Source of the DNA: Flavobacterium muglaense
GTDB taxonomy: Bacteria > Bacteroidota > Bacteroidia > Flavobacteriales > Flavobacteriaceae
DNA length: 58,462 nt
Assembly: GCF_014305155.1 (NCBI RefSeq)
Contig: NZ_JACRUK010000021.1
Location: forward strand, 1-58,462
Direction: 5' to 3'
Part shown: positions 25,994-35,096 of the stretch, in pieces
How positions within the stretch are numbered: the stretch's first letter is position 1
Layout: each line of letters opens with the position of its first letter
Position numbers and translations under genes: made by a program
Notes under the pieces: generated by a model
Databases searched by the model: none
The model's input: only the letters and a program-made list of their open reading frames with translations
Told to the model about the DNA's origin: nothing

Positions 25994-27406
25994 TTATCTT
26001 CTTTCCAGAAGGACTACGTTTTCAACATGATGTGTCTGCGGAAACATATCTACAGGACGCACACGCGTTACTTTGTATTTCTCATCCATTAATGCTAAAT
26101 CACGCGCTTGTGTAGCCGAGTTACAACTTACATACACCACTTTCGCAGGAGCAATTTTCATGATTTGTTCAATCACATCTTTGTGCATTCCGTCACGAGG
26201 TGGATCTGTAATAATTACATCAGGTTGTCCGTGTTGCGCAATGAAACTGTCATTGAACACCACTTTCATATCTCCTACAAAGAACTCACAATTGGTGATT
26301 TCATTGCGTACCGCATTTGCTTTTGCATCTTTTATAGCATCAGGAACACTTTCGACACCTATTACTTTCTTTGCTTTTTTAGAAACAAACTGAGCAATAG
26401 TACCGGTTCCAGTATATAAATCGTACACAATTTCATTACCTGTCAATCCAGCAAAATCACGTGTTATTTTGTATAATTCGTACGCTTGGTCCGAGTTGGT
26501 TTGGTAAAATGATTTCGCATTAATGCTAAATTTCAATCCTTCCATTTCCTCTAGGATGTAGTCACGCCCTTTGTACAATTTAATATCGGTGTCATACAAG
26601 GTATCATTCGCCTTACTGTTTACTACATATTGCAATGAAGTAATTTGAGGGAATTTCTCGTATAAATGGTCTAAAATTAATTCTCTATTCGCTTTGTCAT
26701 TTTCAAAGAACTGAATCAATACCATGATTTCACCAGTCGATGCCGTACGCAACATCAAGGTTCTCAATAAACCAGAATGTTCTCTTGGGTTAAAGAAAGT
26801 TAGTCCATTTGCATTAGCAAAATCTCTAACCTCGTTTCTAATCGCGTTTGATGGATCTTCTTGCAAATGACATTTATTAATGTCTAGGATTTTATCCCAC
26901 ATTTTCGGAATATGGAAACCCAAAGCGTTTCTATTTCCTAAATCTTCTGTGCTCGCAATTTCAGCTTCGGTTAACCAACGGCTGTTCGAAAACGAAAACT
27001 CCATTTTGTTTCTGTAAAAAAACTTTTTCTCTGATCCTAAGATAGGTTCAAAGTCAGGAAGCTCGATTTTTCCAATGCGTTGCAAGTGGTTCAAAACCTC
27101 ATTTTGCTTGTAATACAATTGTTGGGTATAGTTCATATTCTGCCATTTGCACCCCCCACAAACACCAAAGTGTTCGCAAACGGGCTCCACACGATGCTCA
27201 GAGAACTCATGAAAATGCACTGCTTTCCCTTCATAAAACGACTTGCGCTTTTTAAAAGTTTGTACATCAACCACATCACCCGGAACCACATTCGGTATGA
27301 ATACTACTTTACCATCCGGCGCTTTAGCAACCGATACGCCTTTTGCACCTGCATCAAGGACTTTTATTTGATGAAAGACAACCTTGTCTGTATTTTTCTT
27401 AGCCAT
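25994..27406 (-). CDS. rlmD: 23S rRNA (uracil-1939-C5)-methyltransferase RlmD
   Basis: A 470-residue protein. An N-terminal TRAM domain (about 8-65) is followed by the iron-sulfur cysteines Cys77, Cys83 and Cys86 (CEHFGVCGGCKW) with a fourth in INKCHLQ. The SAM domain has YDLYTGTGTIAQF, and the catalytic regions are ITDPPRDGM and VSCNSATQARD with the nucleophilic cysteine. This is the RumA/RlmD architecture; it methylates U1939 of 23S rRNA. Some Bacteroidota paralogues modify another uridine, so the site is inferred. Confidence 0.93.
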   Translation of the reverse strand: MAKKNTDKVVFHQIKVLDAGAKGVSVAKAPDGKVVFIPNVVPGDVVDVQTFKKRKSFYEGKAVHFHEFSEHRVEPVCEHFGVCGGCKWQNMNYTQQLYYKQNEVLNHLQRIGKIELPDFEPILGSEKKFFYRNKMEFSFSNSRWLTEAEIASTEDLGNRNALGFHIPKMWDKILDINKCHLQEDPSNAIRNEVRDFANANGLTFFNPREHSGLLRTLMLRTASTGEIMVLIQFFENDKANRELILDHLYEKFPQITSLQYVVNSKANDTLYDTDIKLYKGRDYILEEMEGLKFSINAKSFYQTNSDQAYELYKITRDFAGLTGNEIVYDLYTGTGTIAQFVSKKAKKVIGVESVPDAIKDAKANAVRNEITNCEFFVGDMKVVFNDSFIAQHGQPDVIITDPPRDGMHKDVIEQIMKIAPAKVVYVSCNSATQARDLALMDEKYKVTRVRPVDMFPQTHHVENVVLLERR

Positions 27407-27486
27407 GGCACAAAAATAAGCGTTTGTAAACTTTTATAAATTCAATTTAAGAAATATTTTTAAAAAAGAACGTTTTTTATTTGAGC

Positions 27487-27630
27487 CTAATCCTGCTTTC
27501 CGCTACAAATCCTCATTACAGCAGCCCAAATCCGGCTATAAAAGGAGCTTCCTGCGGTCGCTCTTTTCTCGCACGGCTTTGTAGGCTGCTGTAATTCCGG
27601 GTTTTTCGCTGCAATCAGGGGCAGGGGAGT
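27487..27630 (-). repeat. Hairpin repeat with conserved flanks, copy 4
   Basis: Read on the minus strand: CCCCTGATTGCAGCGAAAAA, then a stem ATTACAGCAGCC pairing with GGCTGCTGTAAT around a long GC-richer loop, then GATTTGTAGCGGAAAGCAGG. The flanks match copies 1-3; the stem does not. Confidence 0.65.
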
Positions 27631-27683
27631 TGGGATTAAATGGCTTTTTTTAGTCAGTAAGAAATTTTTGTTAAATGCAGCGA

Positions 27684-28199
27684 TCAAAACAATGTAATGA
27701 TACGATCCATTACAGTTGTGCCTTCGGGCAGCAACTCATAGAAATAAGCAGCCTGCCAGTTTTGAGTAACAAGAGCTTGTTTGCTGGTAACGGTGTTCCA
27801 AGGAGGATAAACACGCATCCCTCGTTTACCACCTTTGTTATTGTGGGTGATAATCCCTTTGGCGCTTAGCACCTTCCTCGGGAATATAAACTGTCCTAGC
27901 AATTCGTTGTCCTGTACTGTAATAATAAAAAAGTCAATTGCGTCTTCACTGTCAAAGGGTGCGGTAATTCCAGCAGCATTCCGTTTCCATATCGTAACAA
28001 ATTGACCTGTTTTAGTAGGTGTTATTTTCGCTTGACGGTAAATCACTTTTTTATTGTTCAGTAAAAACGAACAAGCTTCGTATTCCTTGCTTTCTGGATT
28101 AGCTTCAAATTGACTAATAACAGCACCACTTGGATCGTAATATAATTGTTTGATTTTGTGCAGTTGATGCGGATACATGGTGTTTTTTTCTACAGTCAT
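27684..28199 (-). CDS. MepB family protein
   Basis: A 171-residue cytoplasmic protein with the MepB pattern: YEACSFLLNNKKVIYRQAKI, TKTGQFVTIWKR, DAIDFFIITVQDNELLGQFIFP and GKRGMRVYPPW. MepB was named from the staphylococcal mepRAB locus; its biochemical function is not established. No efflux pump is next to it here, and it is monocistronic or in a loose run with the next gene. Confidence 0.85.
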   Translation of the reverse strand: MTVEKNTMYPHQLHKIKQLYYDPSGAVISQFEANPESKEYEACSFLLNNKKVIYRQAKITPTKTGQFVTIWKRNAAGITAPFDSEDAIDFFIITVQDNELLGQFIFPRKVLSAKGIITHNNKGGKRGMRVYPPWNTVTSKQALVTQNWQAAYFYELLPEGTTVMDRIITLF

Positions 28200-28226
28200 T
28201 AGGTATAGTTCTTATTAGATTTCGCG

Positions 28227-28676
28227 TTAAAAATGATTTTTGCTCTTCATCCATTCGTAATTCACAATGGTGAGAAAGTAAAAAACAACATCAGCACAAA
28301 TTTTCCCAGCGATAACGCCAGTTATGGCATTTCCAGTTAAGATAGGCAACCAAAACATACAAAACGGACGCACAAATAAAAGGTCTAAAATCGCAGGATA
28401 ACCAAATTCCAGCAACAGGTTTTTAACAATTTGTAGTATATCATTCTTTGAAGTTGCTTTTCCCGCTGCTTTATTTCTCTTAGAAAGCTGTAAATATGCC
28501 GTGACTATTATTACACCATAAAAGGCAATATACTCTGTAAAAGTAATTAAATAAGCAGTGGTCAAACTACTGAAAACGCGACTGAATTGCGAACTCAATA
28601 TAGCGGCTGTTGTAGCTGCTAATTCGGCGTATTTATAACGGTCAAACCATTCTTTAAATCGTGTTTTTGAAAGCAT
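28227..28676 (-). CDS. Predicted membrane protein, 149 aa
   Basis: Read from MLSKTRFKEW (ATG at 28676); the longer start adds a leader that runs into intergenic repeat-like sequence. About three hydrophobic segments (LITFTEYIAFYGVIIVTAYL, LDLLFVRPFCMFWLPILTG, AGKICADVVFYFLTIVNYEW) and a basic loop. It resembles small uncharacterised membrane proteins; I cannot name a family. Confidence 0.72.
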   Translation of the reverse strand: MLSKTRFKEWFDRYKYAELAATTAAILSSQFSRVFSSLTTAYLITFTEYIAFYGVIIVTAYLQLSKRNKAAGKATSKNDILQIVKNLLLEFGYPAILDLLFVRPFCMFWLPILTGNAITGVIAGKICADVVFYFLTIVNYEWMKSKNHF

Positions 28677-28764
28677 AGAAGTGTTTGACTTATTGGTAAA
28701 GAAAAGTAAAAGTAAAAAAAAACAATCTGTGTTGCTCTTTTTAATCTGTGGCAAAAAAAACTTT

Positions 28765-30294
28765 TTAATTCCCCGCCTTAAACTGCTTCATTTCCTGCAA
28801 AGGCTCAATGGCGTTATAATCCTTCCATATTTTTGGGTCGTACGCTTTAATGGTTAAGTATTTAAAATCTTCTTCCTTGATTTTATCAATCGCAGCAACT
28901 GTAGTAGCAGCGCGGGACATATTTAGGAATTCGGTTTTATTGCGAGTATTGGCTTCTATTTTAAAATCAAGTGCCAATACATCTTTTTCGCCGCTGGTTA
29001 ACTCTATAAGCTTCAATGGGCGATTGAGGTAAAAGTAATTTCCAGTTTCGGTAGCGGCATACTGCATATAGTAGTTGTCGTCTTCGGCTCTTTTTTTGTA
29101 AATAATAGTTCCTTTACTAACATTCTCAGATACTTTAATTCCCAAAAGAAACTTCATATTAAAATTATGAACCTTTTCTCCTTCGTCTAGGACATAATCG
29201 GTTCGTAGTACCGCATAATCAGTTTCAGAAATGTAGAGTTTACCCACATACATGGCTTTGCTTCTTCGAGGTTTAAAAGTAAGGACATAAGCAAATTCAT
29301 TTTCATTAGTGTAAGTCGTGCCTTCAAAAGTATAGTCATATAACTCTGGTTTTTGTATAAAATCAAACCTCTTGTTGTTTAACAAATTGTTTTGGTACAT
29401 AAAGCTGTTCAGGTTACTTTTGGCAGCCGTTAACTGGCTGTTTACTTCTATGTTAACACCTGTTTTTTTCTTTCTATTGAAGTCTTTACGTAGCGAAATA
29501 GTATCTTTTGATCCTATAAGTCCGCTTTTTATGCGGTAAAATTTAGTAGTATCGAGGTGTTGTAGCATCAGGTCTCTTCCTTTTTTTTCTAAATCATCTA
29601 ACGATGTAGACTCTCCTTCATTTTTTAAAACAGTGGCTTTTAAAACATCTAGTTTTGAGGTAAACACAAACTTCTCTGCTTTTTTTGTTTTAACCGAATA
29701 GTAATTACAAAGGATATCAGTAAATGACACTGGTGGATGCTTAATTAATTTAGTAGAAAAAGACTGCAGGTCATTGTTGATTTTTGATAATGCTTGCTTG
29801 TTAAAACCAGTTGATTTGTCAATTTCGACATCAATGATAGAAGGATTAAAATAACTAGAGGTCCTATAAAAGAACATTTCTTTAGATGCTTTCTCCCCCG
29901 TAGTATAGTTCTGTTTTAAATTGGCCTTTACATTGGCCATAATTTCATACGGATTGGGCTTTACATTAGAAACCGCTACATCCTGAAGTTCGTAAACCGC
30001 AGGAAGTAGTTTAATAATGAGATCCTGACTTTTTAATTGCGACACCACCAGTTGCTGACTTACAAACCCTAAGTACGAAACCACGATTACCGTTTCATCT
30101 TGACTGTTATTCTCCGAAAGCGAAAAATAGCCTTCACCGTTAGAAACCAAGTTGTCCGATTCATTGATTCTTATATTCGCATACGGAATTGCATCGCCTG
30201 TGGCGGCATCAACAATTTTGGCACGAATGTTTTGAGCAATCCCAAATTGAACCATCAAAAGAGTAAAAAGTGTAGTGAATACCGTTGTTTTCAT
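28765..30294 (-). CDS. CarboxypepD_reg-like domain envelope protein
   Basis: A 509-residue protein with a signal peptide (cleavage near GIAQ). Residues about 22-105 are a carboxypeptidase regulatory-like (CNA-B/TonB-linked) beta-sandwich: KIVDAATGDAIPYANIRINE, GEGYFSLSEN, VVSYLGFVSQQL. The remainder is a long beta-rich domain of the type found in many Bacteroidota outer-membrane proteins. The role is unknown but an envelope location is clear. Confidence 0.82.
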   Translation of the reverse strand: MKTTVFTTLFTLLMVQFGIAQNIRAKIVDAATGDAIPYANIRINESDNLVSNGEGYFSLSENNSQDETVIVVSYLGFVSQQLVVSQLKSQDLIIKLLPAVYELQDVAVSNVKPNPYEIMANVKANLKQNYTTGEKASKEMFFYRTSSYFNPSIIDVEIDKSTGFNKQALSKINNDLQSFSTKLIKHPPVSFTDILCNYYSVKTKKAEKFVFTSKLDVLKATVLKNEGESTSLDDLEKKGRDLMLQHLDTTKFYRIKSGLIGSKDTISLRKDFNRKKKTGVNIEVNSQLTAAKSNLNSFMYQNNLLNNKRFDFIQKPELYDYTFEGTTYTNENEFAYVLTFKPRRSKAMYVGKLYISETDYAVLRTDYVLDEGEKVHNFNMKFLLGIKVSENVSKGTIIYKKRAEDDNYYMQYAATETGNYFYLNRPLKLIELTSGEKDVLALDFKIEANTRNKTEFLNMSRAATTVAAIDKIKEEDFKYLTIKAYDPKIWKDYNAIEPLQEMKQFKAGN

Positions 30295-30659
30295 TGCTAG
30301 GTAGCGTGTTTTGTTTTAACTAATAGACGGCAATATAGGAAAATTGTTACAGCATTGATTTTGAACTTAGGATATTTTTAACATCTAACTCTCTTATGAT
30401 TATTAGGTTAACGATACTGTAACGTAATTAAAATACTTACTAGTGCAATTTTGAAATATATTGTTTTCTGTTTCCGGGAAACTTGCGATATATCAAAGGC
30501 TTAACGACTTAAATACAAAATCTTTATCATCATTGTGTTTTTGGTTTCATTCTTTTACAGAAATAATTATAACCCTCTGTTTTATCAAGTTATTGATCAC
30601 TTAAAGGTATTGTGTTTTCTATAGTAGATAATCTCATTAAGATGCCAATTGTACCCTTT
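30295..30659. other. Gap with no recognisable feature
   Basis: I see no gene, strong hairpin or repeat in these 365 bases. They lie beyond the C-terminal remnant at 30660-30840 and may hold more decayed sequence. Confidence 0.5.
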
Positions 30660-30840
30660 TTATAGGTGATTGATATAAAGTAAATTTTTACCAGCAAGTA
30701 CGGTTTTATTCGGGCTGAACGACATGTAGTTTACCTTTGAATCGACTGGAAGTTCCATTTCTAAATTCCAGCTACATCAAAGCAGTTGTAGAAAACCTTT
30801 TTTTCATAATTTCCTATTTTAAGGTCTTCTAAACTTTGAC
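30660..30840 (-). pseudogene. C-terminal remnant of a WD40-like protein
   Basis: Two minus-strand frames join into one plausible protein tail: LEDLKIGNYEKKVFYNCFDV, then, after one frameshift near 30770, SWNLEMELPVDSK and VNYMSFSPNKTVLAGKN, ending at a TAA at 30660. The 'FSPNKTVLAGKN' segment looks like a beta-propeller blade. There is no start and no upstream part; it overlaps the end of the GNAT gene. Confidence 0.45.
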
Positions 30841-31202
30841 TCTGAAAGCGTTCTATCATCAAAACGATCTTGAATCCAACTGTATCCATCTTCAATAAAG
30901 TAATAAGTACTGTTGTGATTTGTAGATGGTAACTCAAATGAACCATAAATATCTACTGCTTCTTTCAAAATTTGTTTCCCTAAACCTTGTCCTTTTAAAT
31001 AATCAACAGTATGCATATGTGCTAATTGAACATAATCCTCATATTCTACAAATTCGAAACAACTGCATATTAAATTATTACTATCTATTGCAAAAAGATA
31101 TTGCACATCTTCGGCTGCTTGGTAAATTTCATAAACTCCAAAAGTTGAAATATGACAACATAGTTCTAGTTCAGAGGAAGACAAATTTTGATTGATTTCC
31201 AT
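30819..31202 (-). CDS. GNAT family N-acetyltransferase
   Basis: A 127-residue protein. Acetyl-CoA motif A is GQGLGKQILKEAV (about residues 71-83), preceded by the strand YVQLAHMHTVDYLK. The start is 8 bp after the specificity-subunit gene, suggesting co-transcription with the restriction-modification operon. The last residues overlap a gene remnant in another frame. The substrate is unknown. Confidence 0.8.
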   Translation of the reverse strand: MEINQNLSSSELELCCHISTFGVYEIYQAAEDVQYLFAIDSNNLICSCFEFVEYEDYVQLAHMHTVDYLKGQGLGKQILKEAVDIYGSFELPSTNHNSTYYFIEDGYSWIQDRFDDRTLSESKFRRP

Positions 31203-31210
31203 TTTTAATA

Positions 31211-32632
31211 TTAGTTTAAAAGTAAATTTTCTATTTCTTGGTTCGCAAGTTGTAACGCCTTTTTTGTTTTGTCTTTTAATTCTTGTGCTTGTTGACGAAT
31301 TTGAGTAATGTGATTAGCAATTTCTATTTGTTTTTTGAGTGGTGGAACAGGAATTGGTAATAATTTTAAATTATCATTATTTAAGTAATAAATCGTTGCA
31401 ATAGAACAAGACCTTTTTGTTAATTCTAAAAAAATATCTGAATTAAACCAATATGTTGCAAAATCTGGATTTACTAAATCTTCAAAGAATTTTAGTGCTG
31501 AAACATTTTGATTTATAGATATTGGATTTTCTACATCATTTTTAGCAGACAAACCAACTGTACCAGCAATACACATAATAACTTCATTTTTTTCAGAAAA
31601 AGTTAATAAGTTTTCATATTGCTCTTGAACATATTTAGTGTTGCTCAAATCTATCTGATATTTTTTAAGATTAGTATTTCTTAAAAAGACAAAACCATCA
31701 TTTTCAGAATATGGATTTAGTTTTTGATGTGGAGTAGTACCCGTTTTTATATTTTCTAATACTTCTTTTATTTTTTTAATTGGATATTTTGCTTCTGAAA
31801 ATGATTTAAAAACTTCGTTGAAATACACTTTATTAAAATAAGGGTCAAAACGACTACTTGAAATTTCTTTCACAGACGTTGTAAACATTCTACTTTTTAA
31901 AGTGTTTTCTTTTTGAATTGGTAATGTAATACCTAACTCTTTTAATAAATAAGTATCTATACTATTTAAAAGTTTTTCGGCTGCGGCTTCGTTTTGTTGT
32001 TTTTGATTTACAGAAAAATTATATAATGAAATTATTTCTTTCTGTCTTATTAAAGATGGTATTGAAGGTAATTGTATTTCTGAAATCTTATCAAAACCTA
32101 GTTTAGGAATAGTTGTTTGTATATAACCCAATTCAATTTGTCTTTTTGAAGTTGAGAGTTCTAAAAGAATATGAAGATATTTTGGCAACAATTTATCTTT
32201 ATCTTTTATTAAAAGTTTAGCACAATTTTCAGTTAGAATAGTATTTAATATATCATTTTCGACATAACAAATTTTACCTACAGTTCCAGCAATGGAAATT
32301 ATGACATCATCCTTTTCAATTTTATACCTTTCTAAAAATTCGTAAATATCTTTTGAAATATAATTTAAATTACCCCATTCAATAAAGCCATAATCTTTCA
32401 TATTACTAACTCTTAAATATCGGTATACCGTTGGTTCTGTTGAGTAATTAAGCCCTTTTGGTATTCTTTTTCCTCCTTTAATTTCAACTAACGTAGAGAG
32501 TTTTACAGGTTTTTTAATTTTTACAGGATTAATGTAAAATTGTGGGTCAAAACGTTTTTCAATTTCACTTTTTTGTAAAATAAAAACTTTGTTTTTGTCT
32601 AAAGATGTATTGTTTAGTGAATAACTGCTCAT
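31211..32632 (-). CDS. hsdS: Type I-like specificity subunit (S)
   Basis: A 473-residue protein with two target-recognition domains. The first is about 30-215 (KLSTLVEIKGGKRIPKGLNY and DVIISIAGTVGKICYVE), the second about 275-455 (EVLENIKTGTTPHQKLN and IAGTVGLSAK, then PPLKKQIEIANHI). Each is followed by a conserved helix (RQKEIISLYNFSVNQKQQ and QIEIANHITQIRQQAQEL). It determines the DNA sequence that the methylase recognises. Its ATG overlaps the stop of the methylase by one base (TAATG). Confidence 0.92.
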   Translation of the reverse strand: MSSYSLNNTSLDKNKVFILQKSEIEKRFDPQFYINPVKIKKPVKLSTLVEIKGGKRIPKGLNYSTEPTVYRYLRVSNMKDYGFIEWGNLNYISKDIYEFLERYKIEKDDVIISIAGTVGKICYVENDILNTILTENCAKLLIKDKDKLLPKYLHILLELSTSKRQIELGYIQTTIPKLGFDKISEIQLPSIPSLIRQKEIISLYNFSVNQKQQNEAAAEKLLNSIDTYLLKELGITLPIQKENTLKSRMFTTSVKEISSSRFDPYFNKVYFNEVFKSFSEAKYPIKKIKEVLENIKTGTTPHQKLNPYSENDGFVFLRNTNLKKYQIDLSNTKYVQEQYENLLTFSEKNEVIMCIAGTVGLSAKNDVENPISINQNVSALKFFEDLVNPDFATYWFNSDIFLELTKRSCSIATIYYLNNDNLKLLPIPVPPLKKQIEIANHITQIRQQAQELKDKTKKALQLANQEIENLLLN

Positions 32633-34779
32633 TATTTTTCGGTTTTATTAATGTGAGTTATAAACTTTTGTAATTCAGTACCAATTTCCACTAATTCGTT
32701 TGTTTTTGTTTCTCTACCTGTAGCATCATAACCGATGTCTTCGGCTATTGCCATAAAAATAGGGTAGTCGTCTAAAAGGTTTTGTTTGGCTTCAAAATAC
32801 TTTTCGGTCATTTCTTCTTTAAGCAGATTTACTTTTTCGGTAAATTGTTGTTGTAAAGTTGTCTTGTCGTCTTTTATTAGTGCCGTTATATCTTTTTTAG
32901 GTGCGTTTGGGTTGTTTAGTTTTGCCAAACGTTCCAATTCTTTTATGGCAACTGTTTTTTCTTTATCCCAAGCGTCAATAGTTTTTATGTATTTGTTTTC
33001 GATTTTTAAATCGATTTTTAGTTTGTTTTTTTGGTTGTTTATTTTTTCGGTTTGTTTTGCTTTGTGTTTGCGTAAAAACATAACCGAACTTTTAACACCA
33101 GCACCTGTGGCACTAAAGGCAGTTTGTGGCATTGAAACCACTGCAACAATACGATACATTTCTTCGATATTATCTCGCACATATTGCATACTGCTATTGG
33201 TTAATATACCATCAGGAATAACAACAGCCAAATAACCACCTTCTACCAAGAACTTATAACATTGTTCTATAAACAACACTTCGGTACTTTGACTATCGCG
33301 GATTGTTTCTTTTGTGTCTTTAGGATTTAACCAATCGATTTCTTTTTTAGAAAGCGAGTAGTTGTGCATATATGCTTTTTCGGTTTGTTTTATGCTACTG
33401 CCGAAAGGTGGATTTGTAATAATATAATCGAAAGAATTGTATTTGAATTCTTTGTTTTTAGAATTGGCTTGCATTTCTTCATCGGTTACTAAACCATCAG
33501 AAGCAATAACGTTTGTATGTCCGTCATCGTGAATAATCATATTCATTTTTGCAGTACGTGCAATTTGGTCGTTAATTTCTATTCCAAAAAGGTTTTTTTC
33601 TGCGAAATCGTGCCAATGCTTGTAATGGTCTTTTTCATCTTTGATAACATCATAATATTCAGATGCTTGTTCACGAACCTTGTCGAGAGCATAAAGAAGA
33701 AAACCACCACTACCACAAGAAGTGTCTAATACTCTTGCTTTGTGTGTGATTGGTAAACTATCTACAATAAATTTTACAATTGGTCTTGGTGTAAAGTATT
33801 GCCCAAAGTCGCCACGGAAATAACTGCCCATAAAGGTTTCAAATGCTTTTCCTTTACTGTCTAAATCGGTTTTGTTTAAATTGATACGTTGAAAATACTT
33901 AACGATTGTAAGTGTTTCTTGTGCCGTTAAAGTAATACCATCTTTGAAAACTTCGGGAGCTTCTTTTTCTCCAATTGCATAAATAGCTTTTACACGTTTT
34001 AATAAATCTTCTGGGTCTTCGTCTCTGAAAATTTGAAAATCATAAGGTTCTCCTGTTTTTCTTGGGTGTTTTTCGTCCCAAATTTTACAGAAAATAAGTT
34101 TGTCTAATTCGTCAAAAGCAACACTTGGGTTTCTTTGACCACCTCCCCACAGCGCTTGATGTGATTGAATGAATATTTTTGTTAGTTCGCTTTCTGAAAC
34201 GACTTGTAACTCGAAAAACTTTTGCGTATTTTTTTCGTTTGGTTCAGAAACTATATTTGTTTGATTATCTAATTGCGAAAAACCACCTTTTACATATTTA
34301 TAAGGTGCTAATTTATCGATACCATATTGCGGAATATCTGGGATTTCAATTCTGCTTTTTGGCTTTTCTGTTGGTACTTCGTAATATTGATTTTTTATTC
34401 GAGAAGTTGTCCATACATATTTTGCACCTTCTGCAACTGCATAACTGTAAGCTTGGTCAACGGCAATATTAAATTGTTGGTCTGTTAAGTCTTCTTTTTT
34501 ACATTCTACTAGAATATGCGTACTATGGCAATCATCATCGTTGTAAACAATTAGATCTGCTTCTTTGGTTTCTGAACCCATTTGAACAGAAACAAATTGT
34601 TTTATTCTTTTTTCGGGATAACCATATATCAATACAAGTGTAAGAAATGTTTCGGCTTGAACTTTTTCTTCGGGATTGTTGTAGTTTCTTTTTTTGTTTT
34701 GTTGAATGTAAGTTATGAAGTTTTGTTCTTCGTCAAACTTTATAATTCCTTTTTCAATTCCAAGTTCTATTAAATTCAT
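32632..34779 (-). CDS. Fused HsdR_N-type nuclease and N6-adenine methyltransferase
   Basis: A 715-residue protein. Residues about 35-145 are an HsdR N-terminal PD-(D/E)XK nuclease domain: acid in VQAETFL (Glu43), then EADLIVYN (Asp75) and HILVECKKED (Glu92-Cys-Lys94). Residues about 205-560 are a HsdM methyltransferase: QYFTPRPIVKFIVD, SAM motif DTSCGSGGF (352-360) and NPPFGS (from 456). A lysine-rich coiled region ends the protein. There is no helicase and no separate HsdR gene. A single nuclease-methylase polypeptide with a separate S subunit is the BcgI-like (type IIG/IIB) layout. The first gene of the operon with hsdS and possibly the GNAT. Confidence 0.85.
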   Translation of the reverse strand: MNLIELGIEKGIIKFDEEQNFITYIQQNKKRNYNNPEEKVQAETFLTLVLIYGYPEKRIKQFVSVQMGSETKEADLIVYNDDDCHSTHILVECKKEDLTDQQFNIAVDQAYSYAVAEGAKYVWTTSRIKNQYYEVPTEKPKSRIEIPDIPQYGIDKLAPYKYVKGGFSQLDNQTNIVSEPNEKNTQKFFELQVVSESELTKIFIQSHQALWGGGQRNPSVAFDELDKLIFCKIWDEKHPRKTGEPYDFQIFRDEDPEDLLKRVKAIYAIGEKEAPEVFKDGITLTAQETLTIVKYFQRINLNKTDLDSKGKAFETFMGSYFRGDFGQYFTPRPIVKFIVDSLPITHKARVLDTSCGSGGFLLYALDKVREQASEYYDVIKDEKDHYKHWHDFAEKNLFGIEINDQIARTAKMNMIIHDDGHTNVIASDGLVTDEEMQANSKNKEFKYNSFDYIITNPPFGSSIKQTEKAYMHNYSLSKKEIDWLNPKDTKETIRDSQSTEVLFIEQCYKFLVEGGYLAVVIPDGILTNSSMQYVRDNIEEMYRIVAVVSMPQTAFSATGAGVKSSVMFLRKHKAKQTEKINNQKNKLKIDLKIENKYIKTIDAWDKEKTVAIKELERLAKLNNPNAPKKDITALIKDDKTTLQQQFTEKVNLLKEEMTEKYFEAKQNLLDDYPIFMAIAEDIGYDATGRETKTNELVEIGTELQKFITHINKTEK

Positions 34780-35096
34780 TGTTCTTTGTGAAATATGTTT
34801 AGTTTGTAAAGATAGTATTTAAAGTAAAAAAATATTCTATCAGACTTACAATTTGGATAGTTTTGCTTTGCAATGTATTTTCAACGTTTCGTGTAACTCT
34901 AGGGTTTCCTACAACCCGCAAACAACAACAAAAACAGACGTATTTTTAGTACATTATTTACTTGTTGTAAATAAACACTTTATAAATCAAGACCGCAATA
35001 CCCACTTTTAGTGATATTTTAAAAAACGCCTATAAGTTGTTTCATTATAGTATTATTCTAAATATCTTTACGTTTCTATAATCAGCTATTATTTAC
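34780..35096. other. Divergent intergenic region
   Basis: This 317-bp gap separates the divergent restriction-modification operon and the CocE-type hydrolase gene, and must contain both promoters. I cannot point to a convincing TTG/TAnnTTTG pair in either direction. Confidence 0.4.

Noticed and set aside
31211..34779. Classical type I restriction system
   Set aside because: There is no HsdR helicase-nuclease gene in the window; the nuclease domain is fused to the methylase.
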